Assembly (NCBI RefSeq): GCF_018918205.1
Contig: NZ_JAHLQB010000110.1
Location: forward strand, 1-33,257
Source: Lachnoclostridium sp. MSJ-17
Lineage (GTDB): Bacteria > Bacillota > Clostridia > Oscillospirales > Acutalibacteraceae
DNA: 33,257 nucleotides
Direction: 5' to 3'
The notes under the pieces were generated by a model. It worked only from the letters and a program-made list of their open reading frames with translations, was not told where the DNA came from and ran no database searches. The position numbers and the translations under genes are program-made. How positions within the stretch are numbered: position 1 is the first letter of the stretch; each line of letters opens with the position of its first letter. Of this stretch, positions 26,511 to 33,257 are shown one piece after another.

Positions 26511-27939
26511 GGATTGTTATGAGTCACCCTTGTCAGCGCGCTACGCGAGCAAGGAAATGAAATATATATTCTCACCCGACAAAAAATTCCGCACATGGCG
26601 CAGACTCTGGATTGCGCTCGCTGAAGCGGAAATGGAGCTGGGTCTGCCGGTAACTCAGGCTCAGATCGACGAGCTCAAGGCACACGCTGACGATATCAAC
26701 TACGACGTCGCTCAGGAAAGAGAAAAGCTCGTCCGCCACGACGTTATGTCGCACGTTTACGCTTACGGCGTTCAGTGCCCGAACGCAAAGGGCATTATCC
26801 ACCTCGGAGCTACCTCGTGCTACGTCGGCGACAATACAGATATCATCATCATGACCGAGGGCTTGAAGCTCGTGCGCAACAAGCTCATCACGGTTATCCG
26901 CAACCTTTCCAAATTCGCGGATGAATACAAGGCGCTTCCGACCCTCGCGTTTACTCACTTCCAGCCCGCTCAGCCCACGACTGTCGGCAAGCGCGCGACC
27001 CTCTGGATCCAGGAATTCATGATGGATCTCGAGGACGTTGAGTACCAGCTCTCAAAGGCAAAGCTGCTTGGTTCAAAGGGTACCACGGGTACTCAGGCGA
27101 GCTTTTTGGAGCTTTTTGACGGCGACCACGAGAAGTGCAAGGCTCTTGATAAGAAAATAGCTGAAAAGATGGGCTATCAGGCTTGCTTCCCGGTATCTGG
27201 TCAGACCTATTCGCGCAAGCTCGACTCACAGTTCCTCAACGTGCTCGCGGGTATCGCTCAGTCAGCGGCAAAGTTCTCAAATGACATCAGACTTCTGCAG
27301 CACCTCAAGGAGGTTGAGGAGCCGTTTGAAAAGAACCAGATCGGTTCCTCGGCAATGGCTTACAAGCGCAACCCCATGCGCAGCGAGAGAATCGGTTCTC
27401 TGTCGCGATATGTAATGGTTGATGTGCTCAACGGCTACTTCACTACCGCTACCCAGTGGTTCGAGCGCACCCTCGACGATTCGGCGAACAAGCGCCTGAG
27501 CGTTCCCGAGGCTTTCCTCGCGATTGACGGAGTTCTTTCACTCTGTGCTAACGTTGCGGACGGTCTTGTTGTTTACCCGAAGGTCATCGAGCAGCGCCTG
27601 CGCAAGGAGCTTCCCTTCATGGCAACTGAGAATATTATGATGGACGCCGTAAAGAAGAGGGGAGCCGACCGTCAGCAGCTCCACGAGAGGATCCGCGTTC
27701 ACTCAATGGCTGCCTCCAAGGTTATCAAGGAGGAAGGCGGCGAAAATGATCTTCTTTCGAGAATCGCGGCTGACGAGGCGTTCGGCGTAACTCTTGAGGA
27801 GCTCGAGAGCATTCTCAAACCCGAAAAGTACACAGGCAGAGCAAAGGAGCAGACCGAGGATTTCCTCAACGAGTATGTCGCTCCGGCGCTCGAGAAATAT
27901 AAAGATATTGAATCGGACAAACCCGAAATCAACGTTTAA
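26503..27939 (+). CDS. purB: Adenylosuccinate lyase
   Basis: PurB removes fumarate twice in the pathway: from SAICAR (after PurC) and from adenylosuccinate (after PurA). ATG 26503 lies inside the purF end, behind AAAGGAACAGG, giving 478 residues. Superfamily marks are HLGATSCYVGDN (~98-109), FTHFQPAQPTTVGKR and the flexible signature loop GSSAMAYKRNP starting at ~281 with the catalytic Ser. It is followed after 18 bases by purA. Length and sequence are normal. Confidence 0.97.
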   Translation: MSKDCYESPLSARYASKEMKYIFSPDKKFRTWRRLWIALAEAEMELGLPVTQAQIDELKAHADDINYDVAQEREKLVRHDVMSHVYAYGVQCPNAKGIIHLGATSCYVGDNTDIIIMTEGLKLVRNKLITVIRNLSKFADEYKALPTLAFTHFQPAQPTTVGKRATLWIQEFMMDLEDVEYQLSKAKLLGSKGTTGTQASFLELFDGDHEKCKALDKKIAEKMGYQACFPVSGQTYSRKLDSQFLNVLAGIAQSAAKFSNDIRLLQHLKEVEEPFEKNQIGSSAMAYKRNPMRSERIGSLSRYVMVDVLNGYFTTATQWFERTLDDSANKRLSVPEAFLAIDGVLSLCANVADGLVVYPKVIEQRLRKELPFMATENIMMDAVKKRGADRQQLHERIRVHSMAASKVIKEEGGENDLLSRIAADEAFGVTLEELESILKPEKYTGRAKEQTEDFLNEYVAPALEKYKDIESDKPEINV

Positions 27940-27957
27940 GCATAAGGAGAAAAAACC

Positions 27958-29235
27958 ATGGTAAAAGCTATCGTAGGCGCTAACTGGGGCGATGAGGGAA
28001 AGGGCAAAATCACCGACGTCCTCGCCAATGACAGCGACATCGTTATCCGCTTTCAGGGCGGTGCGAACGCGGGTCACACCATCATCAACAATTACGGCAA
28101 ATTTGCGCTGCACCAGCTCCCTTCGGGCGTATTTCATCAGAATATCACCAACATCATCGGCAACGGCGTAGCCTTCAGCGTTGAGAACTTCGTCAAGGAA
28201 ATGAAGGAGCTCGAGGACAGGGGAGTACCCACGCCCAACGTCATCATTTCTGACCGCGCTCAGATTGTAATGCCTTACCACGTTTCATTTGACTGCTATG
28301 AGGAGGAGCGTCTCGGAAAGAATTCCTTCGGTTCCACAAAGAGCGGTATTGCGCCCTTCTATTCCGACAAGTACTCAAAAATCGGCTTCCAGATCAATGA
28401 GCTCTATGACGATCCCGATTCCTTGAAGGAAAAGATTCATCACGCGCTTGAAATCAAAAACGCCACTCTCAAAAACCTCTACAACAAGCCCGAAATCACC
28501 GAGCAGGAGATTTTTGACAAGCTCATGGAGTACAAGGAGCAGCTCGCGCCTTACGTAGGCGACGCGTTCATGTTTGTACATAACGCCATCAAGGAAGGCA
28601 AGAACATACTCCTCGAGGGTCAGCTCGGCTCTCTCAAGGACACAGACTTCGGCATCTATCCCATGGTTACCTCCTCAAACACTATCGCCGGTTACGGAGC
28701 TGTAGGCGCGGGAATTCCGCCCTACGAGATCAAGGAGATCATCACCGTTGTCAAGGCATACTCCAGCGCTGTCGGCGCGGGCGAGTTTGTTTCCGAAATA
28801 TTCGGCGACGAGGCTGACGAGCTTCGCAGACGCGGCGGCGACGGCGGCGAATTCGGCGCTACCACAGGCAGACCCAGACGTATGGGTTGGCTCGACCTTG
28901 TTGCCACACGCTACGGCTGTATGGTTCAGGGCGCTACTCAGGTTGCATTCACCGTTCTCGACGTTCTCGGCTACCTCGACGAGATTCCTGTTTGCGTCGG
29001 CTATGAGCTTGACGGCGAGGTTATCGACTACTTCCCGTCAACCACCAAGCTCAAGAGATGCAAGCCCATTCTTAAAAAGCTCAAGGGCTGGAAGTGTTCT
29101 ATCTCGGGAATTACTGAGTATGATAAGCTGCCCAAGGAGTGCCGCGAGTACATTGAGTTCGCCGAGAAGGAAATCGGCGTTCCGATCAAAATGGTATCCA
29201 ACGGTCCTTCCAGAAGCGACATCATCTACAGATAA
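27958..29235 (+). CDS. purA: Adenylosuccinate synthetase
   Basis: PurA uses GTP to couple aspartate to IMP, the first of two steps to AMP; PurB does the second. The 425-residue protein starts behind AAGGAGAAAAAACC. It shows the P-loop-like GANWGDEGKGK (7-17), the catalytic-His segment GGANAGHT, STKSGIAPFYSDK and the GTP-site region TTGRPRRMGWLD. No lesions. Its placement ahead of guaA puts both branches from IMP (AMP and GMP) in one transcript. Confidence 0.97.
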   Translation: MVKAIVGANWGDEGKGKITDVLANDSDIVIRFQGGANAGHTIINNYGKFALHQLPSGVFHQNITNIIGNGVAFSVENFVKEMKELEDRGVPTPNVIISDRAQIVMPYHVSFDCYEEERLGKNSFGSTKSGIAPFYSDKYSKIGFQINELYDDPDSLKEKIHHALEIKNATLKNLYNKPEITEQEIFDKLMEYKEQLAPYVGDAFMFVHNAIKEGKNILLEGQLGSLKDTDFGIYPMVTSSNTIAGYGAVGAGIPPYEIKEIITVVKAYSSAVGAGEFVSEIFGDEADELRRRGGDGGEFGATTGRPRRMGWLDLVATRYGCMVQGATQVAFTVLDVLGYLDEIPVCVGYELDGEVIDYFPSTTKLKRCKPILKKLKGWKCSISGITEYDKLPKECREYIEFAEKEIGVPIKMVSNGPSRSDIIYR

Positions 29236-29244
29236 TAAAAAGGA

Positions 29245-29265
29245 GCTGTCTTGTTTCAAGACAGC
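29245..29265 (+). terminator. Intercistronic hairpin between purA and guaA
   Basis: A perfect 9-bp stem GCTGTCTTG with CAAGACAGC and a TTT loop lies ten bases after the purA stop and ~28 before guaA. No T run follows, so it more likely trims or stabilises the message, or lowers read-through, than ends it. Confidence 0.55.
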
Positions 29266-29292
29266 CCCGTTCATTTTGAAAAGGGGTATAAT

Positions 29293-30837
29293 ATGAACAA
29301 GGAAACGGTAATCGTCCTCGATTTCGGCGGTCAGTACAACCAGCTGATTGCCAGAAGGGTTCGCGAGTGCAATGTGTACTGCGAAATCCTGCCCTATACG
29401 GTCGAGCTTGAAAAAATCAAGGCGCTCAACCCCAAGGGTATTATCTTTACAGGCGGACCCAACAGCGTTTACGACGAGAGCTCGCCGCACTATGACCCGG
29501 AGATTTTCAAGCTGGGAATACCTGTTCTCGGCATCTGCTACGGCTGTCAGCTCATGGCGTATTCTCTCGGCGGCAACGTAGTCTCCGCTACCGACGACGC
29601 TGTCAGCGAGTACGGCAAGACCGTGACCGATTATAACTCCGATAATATTCTTTTTAAGAATATTCCCTCGCAGGGCATTTCTTGGATGAGTCACCGGGAC
29701 TATATTAATGAGGTACCCGAGGGCTTCACTGTTTCCGCGACCACGGCTCACTGTCCCGTTGCGGCGATGGCTGACCCGGAGCGCAGGCTCTACGGCGTTC
29801 AGTTCCACCCTGAGGTCAACCACACCGAGCACGGCAAGGACATGCTCAGAGCGTTCTTGTACGATGTCTGTGAGTGTAAGGGCGAGTGGAAGATGGACAG
29901 CTTTATCGACACCACCGTCGAGCAGATTCGCGCTCAGGTAGGCGATAAGGGCGTAGTTCTCGGATTATCAGGCGGAGTTGATTCCTCTGTTGCCGCCGCG
30001 CTCATCAGCAAGGCTATCGGCAAGCAGCTCACCTGCGTGTTTGTAGACCAAGGGTTAATGCGTAAAGACGAGGGCGATTTTGTTGAAAACACCTTCACAA
30101 AGCTCTTTGATATGAATTTCGTCCGCATCAACTGTCAGGACGAATTCCTCTCAAAGCTCAAGGGTGTCAGCGACCCCGAGGACAAGCGTAAAATCATCGG
30201 TACGGAGTTTTATAACGTGTTCTGGAACAAGATCCGCGAGAGCTACGGCTCGGGATTCTTTGCTCAGGGAACAATTTACCCTGACCGTATCGAGAGCGGC
30301 AAGGGTGACGCGGCGAAGATAAAGACCCACCACAATCAGGTCGGAGTACCCGAGGATATCAAGTTTGAGGATATCATCGAACCGCTCAAGGACTTGTTCA
30401 AGGACGAGGTGCGCGCAGTGGGTGAGAAGCTCGGACTTCCTCACGACCTCGTATGGCGTCAGCCGTTCCCGGGTCCGGGACTGGGCGTCCGCGTTATCGG
30501 CGAAGTAACTGCCGAGCGCGTAAAGATTCTTCAGGAAGCCGACGCTATTCTCCGCGACGAAATGGACAAGTGCGGCTATGCTGACAAGATGAGCCAGTTC
30601 TTCGCGGTACTTCCCGGAGTTAAAACCGTCGGCGTAATGGGCGACGCGAGAACCTACAGCGAGCTTGTCGCGATACGCGCCGTAACCACTGACGACTTTA
30701 TGACCGCCGACTGGGCTAAAATCCCTTACGATATCCTCGGCAGAGTGTCCAACCGCATTATAAATGAAGTAACCCACGTCAACAGAGTAGTCTACGACAT
30801 CACCTCAAAGCCTCCCGGCACGGTGGAATGGGAATAA
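29293..30837 (+). CDS. guaA: GMP synthase (glutamine-hydrolysing)
   Basis: GuaA converts XMP to GMP with ATP and ammonia from glutamine. ATG 29293 behind AAAAGGGG gives 514 residues; a longer in-frame opening runs through the hairpin and is rejected. The class I glutaminase part has the nucleophile C82 (GICYGCQ) and H172-x-E174 (QFHPEVN). The PP-loop [10 protein letters not shown] is at ~223-232 and the XMP-binding dimer domain follows, ending [13 protein letters not shown] as in the family. Cys-Gln replaces the more common Met-Gln after the nucleophile, a mild variation. The gene ends intact before a strong terminator, although a mobile element follows. Confidence 0.97.
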   Translation: MNKETVIVLDFGGQYNQLIARRVRECNVYCEILPYTVELEKIKALNPKGIIFTGGPNSVYDESSPHYDPEIFKLGIPVLGICYGCQLMAYSLGGNVVSATDDAVSEYGKTVTDYNSDNILFKNIPSQGISWMSHRDYINEVPEGFTVSATTAHCPVAAMADPERRLYGVQFHPEVNHTEHGKDMLRAFLYDVCECKGEWKMDSFIDTTVEQIRAQVGDKGVVLGLSGGVDSSVAAALISKAIGKQLTCVFVDQGLMRKDEGDFVENTFTKLFDMNFVRINCQDEFLSKLKGVSDPEDKRKIIGTEFYNVFWNKIRESYGSGFFAQGTIYPDRIESGKGDAAKIKTHHNQVGVPEDIKFEDIIEPLKDLFKDEVRAVGEKLGLPHDLVWRQPFPGPGLGVRVIGEVTAERVKILQEADAILRDEMDKCGYADKMSQFFAVLPGVKTVGVMGDARTYSELVAIRAVTTDDFMTADWAKIPYDILGRVSNRIINEVTHVNRVVYDITSKPPGTVEWE

Positions 30838-30894
30838 AAAATAACACCCCTGACTTAATCCGTGATATTCTTAACGGAAAATTCAGCGGCGGGG

Positions 30895-30932
30895 ATACCC
30901 TGAAGGTTTTAAGTGCCTTCAGGGTATTTTTC
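30895..30932 (+). terminator. Strong intrinsic terminator behind guaA
   Basis: A perfect 12-bp stem ATACCCTGAAGG with CCTTCAGGGTAT and a nine-base loop is followed by TTTTCTG. It ends the purine transcript 58 bases after guaA and faces the stop of the convergent recombinase gene. Confidence 0.92.
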
Positions 30933-30935
30933 TGT

Positions 30936-32546
30936 TTAGTTTTTATCTAACTGAAATGTGTATTGGATTACGATGGTGTTGCCGCAGGTGCGCGAATATC
31001 TGACTTCCTTTTCGTAGACATCTATTCGCTTGATAAAGGCGCGGAGGATTTCGGGAGTGAGTTTTTCGATGTCGATATACTCTTTTGCCTTTGCAATGAA
31101 ATCCTTGACGTATTTCTCCTGTAAATCAATCTCATTGATTTTTTCGTTGAGTTCGTTCAGCTTAGTGCGAATCTGAGCTTGTTCTTCCTCGTAGCCTGAT
31201 GCAAGGAAATCATAACGTTCTGGAGTGATACGTCCGATCACTCTGTCCTCGTAAAGGCAGCGAATGATGTTGTCAAGCTCGCTAATACGGGTAGTCAACT
31301 GAGATTTTTCTTTCTCTGCCGAAGCATAATACTTTTTAGCTTCAGCTTTGCCCTTCTCGGTTGCCATAGCATAAAACTCATCGCTGTGGCTGCTCGCCAA
31401 CGCTATCATAGATTTTAACTGTGCGAGAACGATCGTATCAAGCACATGTTCCTTGATATTGTGGACAGTACATCTTGATTTTCCTCGCTGATAACCGCCG
31501 CATTGAAAGTAGTTTTTCTCAGTCGGCATTGTTTTCGAACGATGAAGATACATTCTTTTGCCACAGTCTCCGCAGTAAAGATAACCGGAATACTTGTCCA
31601 TCTCGCCCTGTGTATCAGGACGTTTCCTGCCTTCAAAATGTTTCTGTACGAGGTCAAATGTCTTCCTGTCAACAATCGCTTCATGAGTATTTTCGAACAC
31701 CCGGATATTTTCAGGCGAATTGTTTATGCGCTTTTTCAGTTTGTTTGACTTGGAATAAGTTTTGAAATTAACGGTATCTCCAACATAGAATGGGTTCGAC
31801 AACATTTTCCTAACGCTGTTTTGCGACCATATATATGGATTATTTAAGTTCGGTTGACCGCTGCGACTTCCTGTTTTCTTGAAAGCATATACGCTCGGAC
31901 AGATCACTTTTCGCTCCGCAAGCTGATTACAGATACTCCAGATTCCGATTCCGCTTGCGTATAAATCAAAGATTTCTTTTACAATCGGCGCGGTTTCAGG
32001 GTCGGGAATCCATTCCTTTGGATTATCGGGATTTCGCATATATCCGTAAGGAACAGTTGTACTTATCCTTTCCCCGCGCTCACCTTTTGAATGAATGACA
32101 GCTCTAATCTTCTTGCTCGTATCTCTGGCATAGAAATCATTGAAATAATTCTTGATGCCGGAGAAGTCACTCTCACCATGAAGGCTGTCAACGCCGTCGT
32201 TGATTGCGATAAAGCGCACGTCATATTGCGGGAATGTAATCTCCATCAACATACCTGTCTGGAGATATTCTCTGCCCAGTCGGGATTGGTCTTTGACGAT
32301 AACCGTTCCGACCTTACCCGCGTAAACGTCCTCCATCATCTGCTTGTAACCGGGACGGTTGAAATTTGCGCCGGAATAACCGTCGTCAACATAGTACTTA
32401 CAGTTGTGCAGATTATTATCGTCCGCAAACTTCTTGGTAATGATTTTTTGATTGGATATGCTATTTGATTCACCCTCGCGCTCGTCCTCTTGCGAGAGAC
32501 GGCAATAGAGAGCAGTGATCAATTGGTTTGAATTTGTGTTTAACAA
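30936..32546 (-). CDS. Large serine recombinase (TnpX/TndX-like, DUF4368 end)
   Basis: This 536-residue site-specific recombinase moves an integrative element by cutting att sites through a serine-DNA link. The resolvase domain (~1-155) has S18 in YCRLSQED, YSGANFNRPGYK and KDQSRLGRE. The recombinase domain (~165-290) includes VPYGYMRN. A zinc ribbon follows (YCGDCGKRM ... QCGGYQRGKSRC), then a long coiled coil (~385-480) and a DUF4368-type end (LTPEILRAFIKRIDVYEKE). The start is TTG 32546 with GGAAGG upstream. In such elements the gene lies next to one end, so an att site should be near 30838-30935, and the element extends rightward. No lesions are seen. Confidence 0.93.
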   Translation of the reverse strand: MLNTNSNQLITALYCRLSQEDEREGESNSISNQKIITKKFADDNNLHNCKYYVDDGYSGANFNRPGYKQMMEDVYAGKVGTVIVKDQSRLGREYLQTGMLMEITFPQYDVRFIAINDGVDSLHGESDFSGIKNYFNDFYARDTSKKIRAVIHSKGERGERISTTVPYGYMRNPDNPKEWIPDPETAPIVKEIFDLYASGIGIWSICNQLAERKVICPSVYAFKKTGSRSGQPNLNNPYIWSQNSVRKMLSNPFYVGDTVNFKTYSKSNKLKKRINNSPENIRVFENTHEAIVDRKTFDLVQKHFEGRKRPDTQGEMDKYSGYLYCGDCGKRMYLHRSKTMPTEKNYFQCGGYQRGKSRCTVHNIKEHVLDTIVLAQLKSMIALASSHSDEFYAMATEKGKAEAKKYYASAEKEKSQLTTRISELDNIIRCLYEDRVIGRITPERYDFLASGYEEEQAQIRTKLNELNEKINEIDLQEKYVKDFIAKAKEYIDIEKLTPEILRAFIKRIDVYEKEVRYSRTCGNTIVIQYTFQLDKN

Positions 32547-32744
32547 TTTGAACCTTCCTTTCCGAATGCAGCCACTCTGAAATTCAAACCGAATAGGATA
32601 CGCTAACAGGATACCCTAACTCGGCTTGAATGTCCAGAGATTTTGGCTTGTTTTTTGACAATAAAACTTTTGACCCGCCGTTGCAGAACCTTAGTTTACA
32701 TATCTCAGTTTTCCAAAGGCGGATTTGGATGCAACGTCACGTTG
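32547..32744. other. Gap upstream of the recombinase
   Basis: About 200 bases without a supported gene. It contains the tandem repeat at 32595-32620 and should hold the recombinase promoter on the minus strand. Confidence 0.4.
32595..32620. repeat. Tandem 13-bp repeat upstream of the recombinase
   Basis: AGGATACGCTAAC is followed at once by AGGATACCCTAAC, twelve of 13 bases equal. It lies ~50 bases upstream of the recombinase start, where a regulator or an excision factor could bind. Confidence 0.6.
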
Positions 32745-32745
32745 C
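32731..32745 (-). terminator. Small palindrome behind the 59-residue gene
   Basis: GCAACGT-C-ACGTTGC is a perfect 7-bp inverted repeat touching the stop of the 59-residue gene. There is no T run on the minus strand; perhaps it is a message-end structure or a protein site. Confidence 0.35.
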
Positions 32746-32924
32746 TATTTTCCTGTGATTAAATATTTGATGGTGTCACTGACGGTGGGAGCGTCAGCGG
32801 TAGGGTTAACAGAAATAATCTCGTAAGTAGCACCGTTGACCGTCATGGTAGTGGAGCTGAAAAGATTCCTTCTGTAAAAATCTGAGGGATTATTTAGAGT
32901 AATGGTACTGAATTCTTTGTCCAT
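32745..32924 (-). CDS. Small protein of a mobile element, 59 residues
   Basis: A clean gene of 59 codons opens at ATG 32924 behind GAGGAAAGGA and stops at TAG 32745. The sequence begins MDKEFSTITLNNPSDFYRRN and ends SDTIKYLITGK; it is probably a small mixed alpha/beta fold. There is no signal or membrane segment. I do not recognise a named family, though the ribosome site and the position behind the recombinase point to a conserved cargo or regulatory gene of the element. Confidence 0.7.
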   Translation of the reverse strand: MDKEFSTITLNNPSDFYRRNLFSSTTMTVNGATYEIISVNPTADAPTVSDTIKYLITGK

Positions 32925-33044
32925 AGAGTCCTTTCCTCGCCGCAGTAAATGCGGCGAATTATTTTTATGATTTTGTTAATGTGGTAGTTGGTTTGAAAAT
33001 TGAACCGAATCATATTTGACATCAATCCCTTCGTTTGATATAGT

Positions 33045-33257
33045 TTAGAGTGTCATGGAGAATCCTTCGTCCTCATCTTCATCCTCGCTGTCATCATAAT
33101 TATCGTAGTCATAATCGTCAGCGCCGAAGATTTCGTGGAGGATTTCTTCTCTGGTTTTGCATTCTTCCTGCTCATAATCAGGCTCCTGATCGAGCATTTC
33201 ACCCTGACTTTCGGCTGCTACATTGGTTATTATACCGATACCCAAGCCGAGAACCGT
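33045..33257 (-). CDS. Acidic C-terminal end of a protein running off the right edge
   Basis: The minus-strand frame is open from the window edge to a stop at 33045, ~70 codons, so the start lies outside. A TTG at 33245 has no visible ribosome site and need not be the start. The visible part begins with a hydrophobic stretch (TVLGLGIGIITNVAA) and ends with a very acidic, Tyr-rich tail of Asp/Glu runs (DDYDYDNYDDSEDEDEDE). Such tails occur in DNA-mimic and chaperone-like proteins, but that is not evidence of function here. It is on the same strand as the recombinase and likely part of the same element. Confidence 0.55.
   Translation of the reverse strand, partial: TVLGLGIGIITNVAAESQGEMLDQEPDYEQEECKTREEILHEIFGADDYDYDNYDDSEDEDEDEGFSMTL

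Noticed and set aside
1..33257. CRISPR arrays, tRNA or rRNA genes
   Set aside because: No regularly spaced identical repeats with unique spacers and no recognisable tRNA or rRNA segments were seen on either strand.

Overview
The window looks like chromosomal DNA of an anaerobic, endospore-forming Firmicute (Clostridia, probably Oscillospiraceae/Ruminococcus-like). The evidence is a Firmicute-type PurF with a propeptide and Fe-S cysteines, a SpoVAD fragment, strong AGGAGG-type ribosome sites, TTG/GTG starts and a TnpX/TndX-like large serine recombinase. No species can be named from the sequence alone.

Two very different halves meet near 24 kb. Positions 1-24.0 kb form an AT-rich, heavily eroded defence island. 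From left to right it holds: an IS21-type element running off the left edge and cutting a Wadjet locus (the 3' two thirds of jetC plus intact jetD); a small unknown gene; a nucleotidyltransferase/VanZ-like pair; a GHKL-ATPase-like gene broken by one frameshift; a collapsed ~370-bp relic of a segment that also exists further right; two small genes, one a PD-(D/E)XK-like nuclease; a dead AAA/DUF4143 ATPase gene; a second, defective IS21-type element; a Septu-like operon (XRE regulator, PtuA-like ATPase, PtuB-like HNH nuclease); remnants of an HTH/AAA-PD-(D/E)XK gene and of a SNF2 helicase/SWIM pair; an apparently intact ATPase + TOPRIM-like pair; and a 3' fragment of spoVAD. A ~150-bp imperfect direct repeat (17490-17639 and 23466-23615) flanks the last 6 kb of the island and ends exactly where the spoVAD homology begins.

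Positions 24.1-30.9 kb are a clean, GC-richer housekeeping cluster, purC-purF-purB-purA-guaA. It has a near-consensus promoter in front and a strong terminator behind, and covers steps from PRPP to AMP and GMP. From 30.9 kb to the right edge, genes on the minus strand start another mobile element: a large serine recombinase, a 59-residue protein and the acidic C-terminal end of a further protein.

Overall the island shows layered acquisition and decay. Two-gene defence modules (ATPase plus nuclease or TOPRIM partner) survive next to disrupted ones, and the purine cluster beside them shows no damage. The intact candidates for activity are the Septu-like operon and the ATPase/TOPRIM pair. The GHKL-like protein is the least recognisable large gene.
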